From Bacteroidales bacterium (GTDB lineage: Bacteria; Bacteroidota; Bacteroidia; Bacteroidales; UBA932): 38,870 nucleotides of DNA. The stretch covers positions 1-38,870 of the forward strand of contig JAFYEZ010000038.1 of assembly GCA_017544005.1 (NCBI GenBank). Direction: 5' to 3'. Below the pieces are notes generated by a model, which worked only from the letters and a program-made list of their open reading frames with translations, searched no databases and was not told where the DNA came from. Within the stretch, counting starts at the first letter, position 1, and each line of letters opens with the position of its first letter. Made by a program: the position numbers and the translations under genes. This document shows, piece after piece, positions 32,656-38,870 of the stretch.

Positions 32656-34046
32656 TAAGCGAGCTGCTTGTTGATGATATCGATGACCTCCTGCGCCAGG
32701 GCGTCGGCCGTGCGTTCGTCACGCGCCTCGGCGTAGATGCGGATGATGGGCTCGGTGTTGGATTTGCGCAGCACGAACCACTTCTTGTCAGCCTCAAAAT
32801 CCACGCGGAGGCCGTCGGAGGTATTGATCTGCTCCTGGCTGTAGTGCGCCTTGACCGCTTCCAGCAGGCTGTCGATGACCGCCGGATCGGCGATCTGGAT
32901 CTTGTTCTTGGAGATGTAGTAGTCCGGATAGGTGGCACGCAGGGCGCTGGCTTTCAGTCCTTTGTGGGCCATCAGACTCAGGAAGAGGGCCGTACCGATC
33001 AGGGCGTCGCGGCCGTAGTGGAAGTCCGGGACGATCACGCCGCCGTTGCCCTCGCCGCCGATCACCGCGCCGCTCTCCTGCATCAGGGTGGAGACGTTCT
33101 TTTCGCCCACCTTGGAGAAGCGGTACACGCCGCCGTGCGCCTCGGTGACATCTTTCAGCGCGCGGGAGGAGGAGAGGTTGGAGACGGTGTCGCCCTTTTT
33201 GCCTTCCAGGACATAGTCCGATACGGCCACCAGGGTGTATTCTTCGCCGAAGGGAGCGCCGTTTTCGCAGATGAAGGCGAGGCGGTCCACGTCGGGATCG
33301 ACGCTGACGCCCAGGTGGGCGCCGGTCTGGACCACCTTGTAGGAGAGGTCGGTCAGGTTGGCGGGAAGCGGCTCCGGGTTGTGCGCGAAGCGGCCGTTGG
33401 GCTCCCCGTTGATCACGGTGCACTCCACGCCGAGGGCGCGGAAGAGGGCGGGCATCGCGATGGCGCCCACCGAGTTGATGGCGTCGAGCACCACCTTGAA
33501 GCCGGCGTTGCGCACTGCGGGCACATCCACGAGCGGATAGTCGAGGACCGCCTTGACGTGGGCCTCCGTGAAGTCCTTGTGCGTCAGCTTGCCCAGCGAG
33601 AGGACGTCCGCAAAGACAAAGCCGCCTTCGCCCGCCAGGCGGACCACCTCGCGGCCGTCGGCGTCGCTCAGGAATTCGCCCTTCTCGTCGAGCAGTTTCA
33701 GCGCGTTCCACTCCTGCGGGTTGTGGGAGGCAGTGAGGATGATGCCGCCGTCGGCCTCCTCGAAGAGGACGGCCATTTCCGTGGTCGGGGTGGAGGCCAG
33801 GCCGGCGTCCACCACGTCGATGCCGCAAGCCGTCAGCGTGCTGCAGACGAGCCCTGCGACCATCTCGCCGGAGATGCGGGCGTCGCGGCCCACAACCACC
33901 TTCAGGCGCTCCTTATTCGGGAATTTGGCCTTGCGCTGCTGCGCGTAGGCGGCCGTAAACTTGACGATATCGATGGGGGAGAGACCTTCTCCCGCAGGGC
34001 CTCCGATTGTGCCCCGGATGCCGGATATGGATGCGATGAGTGACAT
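32655..34046 (-). CDS. glmM: Phosphoglucosamine mutase
   Basis: Converts glucosamine-6-phosphate to glucosamine-1-phosphate, feeding UDP-N-acetylglucosamine for peptidoglycan. The 463-aa length fits. The phosphoserine loop is LTASHNP with Ser107; the magnesium loop is DPDVDR with Asp250, Asp252 and Asp254; GGEGNGGVIVPDFHYGRD is the sugar-binding loop; and the phosphate-binding loop RKSNTEP is near the C-terminus. The opening ISGIRGTIGG matches Bacteroidetes mutases. Some relatives use mannose or glucose phosphates, but the adjacent NamZ-like gene supports GlmM. A TAnnTTTG element lies 37 bp upstream. Confidence 0.93.
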   Translation of the reverse strand: MSLIASISGIRGTIGGPAGEGLSPIDIVKFTAAYAQQRKAKFPNKERLKVVVGRDARISGEMVAGLVCSTLTACGIDVVDAGLASTPTTEMAVLFEEADGGIILTASHNPQEWNALKLLDEKGEFLSDADGREVVRLAGEGGFVFADVLSLGKLTHKDFTEAHVKAVLDYPLVDVPAVRNAGFKVVLDAINSVGAIAMPALFRALGVECTVINGEPNGRFAHNPEPLPANLTDLSYKVVQTGAHLGVSVDPDVDRLAFICENGAPFGEEYTLVAVSDYVLEGKKGDTVSNLSSSRALKDVTEAHGGVYRFSKVGEKNVSTLMQESGAVIGGEGNGGVIVPDFHYGRDALIGTALFLSLMAHKGLKASALRATYPDYYISKNKIQIADPAVIDSLLEAVKAHYSQEQINTSDGLRVDFEADKKWFVLRKSNTEPIIRIYAEARDERTADALAQEVIDIINKQLA

Positions 34047-34083
34047 ATTCAGACGTACTTTGATTCAAAAAGTGTTCGAATCA

Positions 34084-34091
34084 CAAATATA
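34084..34091 (-). promoter_or_regulatory. -7 promoter element (glmM-namZ)
   Basis: TATATTTG on the minus strand matches TAnnTTTG, 37 bp upstream of the glmM ATG and directly after the rpmE2 terminator. Confidence 0.6.
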
Positions 34092-34127
34092 CAAAAAAAG
34101 ATGACGAGAATCGCTCCCCGTCATCTT
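34091..34127 (-). terminator. Intrinsic terminator after rpmE2
   Basis: On the minus strand a 9-bp perfect stem (AAGATGACG with CGTCATCTT) around a 12-base loop, followed by TTTTTTT. It lies 19 bp after the rpmE2 stop. Confidence 0.9.
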
Positions 34128-34146
34128 CCGTATTGAAACCTTTAAA

Positions 34147-34398
34147 TTATTTCTTTTTCTGACCGTAGCGGCTGTAGAATTTGTCAACGCGACCTGCGGT
34201 GTCGACGAGTTTCATCTTGCCGGTGTAGAACGGGTGGGAGGTGTTGGAAATCTCGACCTTCACGACCGGGAACTCGACGCCGTCAACCTCGATGGTTTCC
34301 TTCGTATTCACGCAGGAACGGGTGATGAAGACGTGTTCGTTGGACATATCCTTGAAAGCTACAAGACGGTAGGTTTCGGGATGGATTCCTTTTTTCAT
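34147..34398 (-). CDS. rpmE2: 50S ribosomal protein L31, type B
   Basis: An 83-aa ribosomal protein. It begins MKKGIHPETYRLVAFKDMS, and the STSHPFYTG-type motif appears as NTSHPFYTGKMKLVDTAGRVDKF. The zinc-binding cysteines of type A L31 are absent (only Cys29 remains), making it the zinc-independent type B form. The gene stands alone, with a good -33/-7 promoter upstream and a terminator downstream, so it is probably a single-gene unit. Confidence 0.97.
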   Translation of the reverse strand: MKKGIHPETYRLVAFKDMSNEHVFITRSCVNTKETIEVDGVEFPVVKVEISNTSHPFYTGKMKLVDTAGRVDKFYSRYGQKKK

Positions 34399-34437
34399 GA
34401 TATAGGAGAGTTAGTTGGTTGTCTTTTTATTGGGCCG

Positions 34438-34468
34438 CAAAGGTAACAAAAATCTTTAACGTCGCAAA
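34438..34468 (-). promoter_or_regulatory. Full -33/-7 promoter of rpmE2
   Basis: Minus-strand TTTG (34465-34468) and TACCTTTG (34438-34445) separated by 19 bp, the best match in the window to the Bacteroidetes sigma factor consensus. Confidence 0.75.
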
Positions 34469-34477
34469 TATTATTCG

Positions 34478-34485
34478 TACTTTTG
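34478..34485 (+). promoter_or_regulatory. -7 promoter element (interrupted secreted protein)
   Basis: TACTTTTG matches TAnnTTTG; a TTTA at 34455-34458, 19 bp upstream, is a one-mismatch -33. The ATG is 20 bp downstream. Confidence 0.6.
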
Positions 34486-34505
34486 GAGACCAAAATGAAA
34501 CGAAA

Positions 34506-35027
34506 ATGAGAAAAATCCTTCTGTTTTTGGCCCTGATGACCGCGGGAATGAGCCTCGCAGCCCAGGAAGCGCCGATTGTCCCGCAACGCGAAGTTGTTAT
34601 TGTAGATAACTTTACCGCAGTGCCGAATATAACCCTCGGCCTTTATCAATATGCGCGTCAGTGCGTGATCGACGGCCTGGCAAGGCGCCGTCTCGTGGTG
34701 GTGGACGTCGAGAACAACGGCTACGGCCGCGCCGATATCGTCTATCCTTCGATGCGCGGTGCACGCGGCTACAACGGCAGCCCCTTCGACATCAACCGCG
34801 CCGAGAACCTGATGAAGGACTTCTCCACGGCACGCTATTACCTGACGGCCTATATCTGCCGCTTCGGCAGCCGTCCCGTGGAGCACAAGAGCAAGGACAA
34901 GGAGGGCAATCCGGTGCTCCGCACCGACTTTACCGGCGAGGTGGAGGCCGACGTCTATCTGTATGACACCGAGACCCGCCTGGTGGAGGGACCGATTCGC
35001 TGGCGTTACAGCTATACGGGTGCCTAG
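34506..35027 (+). CDS. Secreted protein, N-terminal part, ended by an in-frame TAG
   Basis: An exported 173-aa product starting MRKILLFLALMTAGMSLAAQ, a clear signal peptide with cleavage probably after SLAA. The mature part (VVIVDNFTAVPNITLGLYQYARQCVIDGLARRRLVVVDVE) has the alternating strand/helix pattern of CsgG/LpoB-like periplasmic domains, though I cannot assign it firmly. The TAG is followed in the same frame by 124 more sense codons that read as a continuing beta-rich protein. The start was chosen at the signal-peptide methionine; the frame is open further upstream, but that part includes the promoter. The natural protein is probably 298 aa. Confidence 0.7.
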   Translation: MRKILLFLALMTAGMSLAAQEAPIVPQREVVIVDNFTAVPNITLGLYQYARQCVIDGLARRRLVVVDVENNGYGRADIVYPSMRGARGYNGSPFDINRAENLMKDFSTARYYLTAYICRFGSRPVEHKSKDKEGNPVLRTDFTGEVEADVYLYDTETRLVEGPIRWRYSYTGA

Positions 35028-35402
35028 AACCCGGAAATCGCTGAAGAAAAGGCAGTTTACAACCTTGGATTCCGTGCCCGCACGTTCGTTACCGAGCGCT
35101 TCCGCTACAAGGCTTCCGTCCTTGGCCTGGGCGAATACAGCCGCCGAGGCAAGCTGCAGGATCTCTATCTGAGCTGCGGCAGCAACATCGACGTGGAGAA
35201 CGGCGACGTCTTCTACATCTACTCCGTTTTCGAGGTAAACGGCATCACCACCACGCGCAAGCTCGGTAAGGTAAAAGCCCGTGAAATCACCGGCCCCGAA
35301 AGCTGCCGGTGCTCCGTCTCGAATGGCGAGATCGAAATCGACCGGGCTCTCAGGGCCGGCGAGTTGCTGATCGCCGTCAGTGACGACGACCGCTGGTTTT
35401 AA
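35028..35402 (+). pseudogene. In-frame C-terminal part of the interrupted secreted protein
   Basis: 124 codons after the TAG at 35025-35027, ending in TAA, in the same frame as the upstream secreted protein. They read NPEIAEEKAVYNLGFRAR and continue with soluble-protein composition to SDDDRWF. The only internal start of note is a GTG at 35193. The segment has coding-like character up to three bases before the ntpK stop on the other strand, which supports recent interruption, readthrough or a sequencing error. Confidence 0.6.
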
Positions 35403-35405
35403 TCG

Positions 35406-35846
<441 letters not shown>

Positions 35847-35859
35847 TTAAAATGTTTGT

Positions 35860-37713
35860 TTATTGTTGTAAGGTTGTTTCTCTCTTGAAGGGGCGGAAGG
35901 TGGTACCCTTGCCCTCATAGCCGCTGTTCTTGAAGTATTCCACAAAGGTCAGACGCAGCGGGTGGACGAAGGCGCCCAGGCAGCTCATCGCGAAGTTCAG
36001 CGTGTGGCCGAAGACCACGATCAGCACGAAGAAGACCCACTGCCAGGTGGGATTCTCGCCGAGCAGCATGCCGCCCAGGTTGTTGAATGCATTTCCGAGC
36101 ATGCCGCCGGCGAGGCCCAGGGCATACAATCGGATGTAGCTCAGGACGTCGCCCAGGATGCCGGTGGCCATGCCGTAGGTGTCCCAGAGGCCGGCCCCGA
36201 TGTTCACGAGCGGGTTGCGGCCGGGCTTGTTGAAGATGAAGATGCCCAGTGCGGAGACTACGCCCAGGACGATCACGACAATCTTGGTCACCGAGGCGTC
36301 GATGACGCGGGTCAGCGCCAGGCCTGCGGTGATGAGGCCGCCCACGATGAGCGTCACCCAGCCCCAGGTGCTGATGGCCGCCTTGAAGCCGAACCGTTTG
36401 GTGAGGCCGATGGCCTTGATGACCATCGCCAGACAGATGTGGAAGACACCGATGGCGATGGCGGCGACCATCGAGAGGTCGTAGGCGCTGCCGCCCAGCT
36501 CCAGTTTGCCCGCGAGCATCAGCTTCTTGCATCCTTCCGGAATCCAGGAGACCTCGGCCAGCGAGATGCCGAAGAAGGTCCCCAGGAAGAGGCCGACCAC
36601 CGTGGCGCCCACGCCGAGGGTCATGACGAGCCGGCGGTGGTTGCGCAGGTCGAGAATATTCACCTTCTTGAGCAGCAGGGCCACGCCCATCAGCACCAGC
36701 CCGTAGCCCGCATCGCCCATGCAGAACGCCCAGAAGAGCATGAAGAAGGGGGCGAGGATCGGGGTCGGGTCGAATTCGTCGTAGACGGGCATGCCGTACA
36801 TGCCGGTGAGCGTCTCGAACTGCCGGGCGAACCAGTTGTTCTTGAGCTTGATAGGCGGGTTGTCTTCCTTGCGGGCTGCCTCCCGGATGTAGTAGAGGTC
36901 CATGGTATCGAGCGCCTCGGCAATCCGGGCATCGTCGTCGGTGGGGGCGAAGGCGGTCAGGGCGCAGAGCGTGCCTTCCGCCGCCTCCTCGCCGGAGATC
37001 GATGCGAGATAGAAATTGAGTTCGCCCAGTTTGTCATCCGCGCGCTTCTGCGCGTCGGGCAGGCTGCGGCGCAGGGCCAGCAGCGAGGCTTTCGCCGAGC
37101 GGATTTCGCCGCGCAGGGCCTCCGCCTTGCTGTCGGCCACCGTATAATCGTAGGCAGGCGCGGGAACCTCCGTAGCGGGGATTCCTTCGGCTTCTCCAGC
37201 CACGACGAACCAGACGGTGCCCTCGTCGCGGTGAATCACCTCGAGGGGCCACTGTGAAGCCCAGTCGTCGCTGAAACGCTTGGCCGGCGCGGTGAAGAAG
37301 CGGAGACGGATGCCGCGGTCGGCGAGCCTTGATACCGCCTGCGGGTCGAACACGCCCCAGGGCTCCAGCTGTTTGCGCTCCTTTTCCAAGTCGGAGCGCT
37401 GACTCTCCAGGGTGCGCAGGTGCGCAAGCCATTCATCGGCTTCCCGGAGCAGGTCGCCCTCAAAGTCGGGAACGCCCTCGGCCTCCTTGGCAATTGCCTC
37501 GGCATCAGGATCGTAGGTGAAGTCGATCCGGGCGATGGCATCCGCCGCGCTGCGCGCGTCACGGATCTCCTGCAGCAGGGCCTCGGAGTGCTTGTCGATG
37601 GGTTTGGCCGAGCGGGTGATGTCCAGCAGCCCGAGATCGCGGATCTGGGAGAGGATGGCATCCTTGTCGCTGCCCAGCAGCAGGATGCTGTATTTCGTCA
37701 TTTTGGCAATCAT
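35860..37713 (-). CDS. ntpI: V-type ATP synthase subunit I (stator, a-like)
   Basis: The 617-aa membrane stator that forms the ion half-channels. The N-terminal half (to about 300) is soluble and coiled-coil rich (LESQRSDLEKERKQLEPWG). The C-terminal half has about seven hydrophobic helices, beginning PTPILAPFFMLFWAFCMGDAGYG, the conserved first membrane segment. Further on, GDVLSYIRLYALGLAGGMLGNAFN carries the essential arginine of the family (SYIRL), and FGHTLNFAMSCLGAFVHPLRLTFVEYF is the usual end. The start overlaps the ntpD stop by ATGA. An alternative start is the methionine four codons in. Confidence 0.95.
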   Translation of the reverse strand: MIAKMTKYSILLLGSDKDAILSQIRDLGLLDITRSAKPIDKHSEALLQEIRDARSAADAIARIDFTYDPDAEAIAKEAEGVPDFEGDLLREADEWLAHLRTLESQRSDLEKERKQLEPWGVFDPQAVSRLADRGIRLRFFTAPAKRFSDDWASQWPLEVIHRDEGTVWFVVAGEAEGIPATEVPAPAYDYTVADSKAEALRGEIRSAKASLLALRRSLPDAQKRADDKLGELNFYLASISGEEAAEGTLCALTAFAPTDDDARIAEALDTMDLYYIREAARKEDNPPIKLKNNWFARQFETLTGMYGMPVYDEFDPTPILAPFFMLFWAFCMGDAGYGLVLMGVALLLKKVNILDLRNHRRLVMTLGVGATVVGLFLGTFFGISLAEVSWIPEGCKKLMLAGKLELGGSAYDLSMVAAIAIGVFHICLAMVIKAIGLTKRFGFKAAISTWGWVTLIVGGLITAGLALTRVIDASVTKIVVIVLGVVSALGIFIFNKPGRNPLVNIGAGLWDTYGMATGILGDVLSYIRLYALGLAGGMLGNAFNNLGGMLLGENPTWQWVFFVLIVVFGHTLNFAMSCLGAFVHPLRLTFVEYFKNSGYEGKGTTFRPFKRETTLQQ

Positions 37714-38318
37714 TCCGTTGCCGCCTCCTCCTCGGCCTGGTGGCGCGCCTTCACAATCTTCTGTGAGGCCTTGGAAAGGTTCTCTTCGTCTTCCATGAAG
37801 CGCTTGATCTTGCGGATCGCCTCCTGGTAGCCGGGAATCTGCACCTTTTCATACAGGTTCACCTTCTGGGTGGTCTTCTTGCGCTGGTAGTCCAGGATGC
37901 GGCTCTTTTCCGAGCAGACCTCGGACTCGATGCCCAGACGGGCAAGCCGCTTGAGGATTTCCACACCGTCCGTGTACCAGAGGGGCTGGGCGAAGGTGTC
38001 GAAGGGTTTCACCTCGTAATAGACCTCCTTGAGTTCGGGGGTCCGTACGCCGGCCACTTTGACGGTGACCAGGTCGATATCCTTCACGGCAATCAGCCCC
38101 GGGGTGAATTCGTTCCACAGGCCGGCCAGGTATCCGTATTCTTTCAGAGAGCTTTCCAATTGCGCCAAAAGCGACTCTGACTGCGCCTTGGCGGCCTGCA
38201 CGCTGACGCGCAGCGCGGACTCCTTGTTCTTCAGGGTAGGGAGTGCCCGCTGACGCACCTTCAGCTGCTTGCCGAGGTTGTTCAGAGAGGTTTTGTTGTA
38301 TTGAAATTTGATAGCCAT
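37710..38318 (-). CDS. ntpD: V-type ATP synthase subunit D (central stalk)
   Basis: A 202-aa central rotor stalk subunit, functionally like F-type gamma. Long helices at both ends (QLKVRQRALPTLKNKESALRVS and the C-terminal KIKRFMEDEENLSKASQKIVKARHQ) form the antiparallel coiled coil that enters the A3B3 head. It lies three bases after ntpB and overlaps ntpI by four, in the usual B-D-I-K order. Confidence 0.93.
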   Translation of the reverse strand: MAIKFQYNKTSLNNLGKQLKVRQRALPTLKNKESALRVSVQAAKAQSESLLAQLESSLKEYGYLAGLWNEFTPGLIAVKDIDLVTVKVAGVRTPELKEVYYEVKPFDTFAQPLWYTDGVEILKRLARLGIESEVCSEKSRILDYQRKKTTQKVNLYEKVQIPGYQEAIRKIKRFMEDEENLSKASQKIVKARHQAEEEAATE

Positions 38319-38321
38319 CCG

Positions 38322-38870
38322 TTATTTCTTCTCTTTCCAGTATTTGTCGATCATGGCCTGCTTGATACCGGTCTCGGCCGGGCTGAAATACTTGCCGAAG
38401 AGCTCCCAGGCCGTATCGAGCATCTCGTCGATGGAAATGTTGACGTCGATGCTGAGGATGCGGGTGGCGTACTCCTTGGCGTAGTCCAGGCAGCGGAGGT
38501 CGTATTCACTCAGGTCAAAGCCGTTCTCGAGTTTGGTCTTGGCGTTCTGCGCGTCGGCGTAGAGACGCACGGAGGCGTTCATCACCTGCGAGTGGTCCTC
38601 GCGGGTCTTCTTGCCCTGCACGTGCTGTTTCAGACGCGAGAGGGAGCGGAACGGGTCGATGATGACCTTGCCCGTATCGGTGTCGAGGCGCAGGTAGAGC
38701 TGGCCCTCGGTGATGTATCCGGTGTTGTCCGGGATGGCGTGGGTAATGTCGCCGTCGTTCAGGGTTGTGACCGCGATGATGGTGATCGATCCGCCGGAAG
38801 GGAGCTGGACCGCCTTCTCGTAGATCTTCGCGAGATCCGAATAGAGGGAGCCCGGCATGGAATCCTTGGA
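38322..38870 (-). CDS. ntpB: V-type ATP synthase subunit B, C-terminal part (5' end outside window)
   Basis: The non-catalytic B subunit of the head; the frame is open to the window edge, giving about 182 residues of an expected 430-440. SMPGSLYSDLAKIYEKA is the conserved segment of V-type B subunits, followed by SITIIAVTTLNDGDITHAIPDNTGYITEGQLYL, which surrounds the nucleotide site region, and DPFRSLSRL. The internal ATG at 38858 is not the start. Subunits A and E should lie upstream beyond the window. Confidence 0.95.
   Translation of the reverse strand, partial: SKDSMPGSLYSDLAKIYEKAVQLPSGGSITIIAVTTLNDGDITHAIPDNTGYITEGQLYLRLDTDTGKVIIDPFRSLSRLKQHVQGKKTREDHSQVMNASVRLYADAQNAKTKLENGFDLSEYDLRCLDYAKEYATRILSIDVNISIDEMLDTAWELFGKYFSPAETGIKQAMIDKYWKEKK

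Noticed and set aside
34065-34085. tRNA T-arm-like GTGTTCGAATCAC upstream of glmM
   Set aside because: Only a 3-bp stem around the TTCGAAT loop and no matching acceptor, anticodon or D arm in the 100-bp spacer.
13874-35027. Reassignment of TAG (or TGA) as a sense codon
   Set aside because: TAG properly ends at least five intact genes here (51-aa membrane protein, oxidoreductase, pmbA, zeta-like gene, ntpK) and TGA ends several others, so the code appears standard.

Overview
The window looks like chromosomal DNA from a GC-rich member of the Bacteroidales, perhaps Rikenellaceae-like, though the exact family is not resolved. The evidence is repeated TAnnTTTG promoter elements, a fimbrillin/BACON surface lipoprotein, a DUF3467 protein, a V-type ATPase operon, a TldD/PmbA pair and the tamB-tsaD divergent pair. 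Coding density is very high, with many ATGA or TGATG gene overlaps. No tRNA, rRNA, CRISPR array, transposase or prophage gene was seen.

Left part (1-13.9 kb), mostly + strand: the 3' end of RNase Y; a DUF3467 gene; a convergent 51-aa membrane peptide; then a tight cluster of pgi, an AddB-like nuclease, an AddA-like helicase-nuclease and a secreted HELRH metallopeptidase-like protein. A second cluster follows: a PhnP-like metallo-beta-lactamase hydrolase, an RsmI-like methylase and mtaB, which is cut short by an in-frame TAG.

Middle (13.9-25.6 kb): a large tamB on the minus strand, divergent from tsaD and a FAD-dependent oxidoreductase. Next comes a spacer with two 37-bp palindromes. After it, on the minus strand, a 47-aa peptide gene leads a 987-aa mosaic lipoprotein. 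A single TGA separates that lipoprotein from an in-frame continuation encoding an FN3-like domain plus a DNA/RNA non-specific endonuclease.

Right part (25.6-38.9 kb), mostly minus strand: a roughly 220-nt self-complementary element of unknown nature; then, in transcription order, a zeta-toxin-like kinase, an overlapping 51-aa partner, tldD, pmbA, nhaC and slyD, closed by a terminator. Upstream lie glmM and a NamZ-like gene, both concerned with amino-sugar and peptidoglycan metabolism. Then come rpmE2, a divergent secreted protein interrupted by an in-frame TAG, and the ntpB-D-I-K end of a V-type ATPase operon whose K subunit has a sodium-type ion site.

The points most worth a second look are: the zeta-like kinase and small ORF heading a TldD/TldE operon beside glmM-namZ; three separate reading frames each broken by one stop codon with clear coding on both sides; the rod-like element between slyD and the 47-aa gene; and several short genes that ordinary ORF cut-offs miss.
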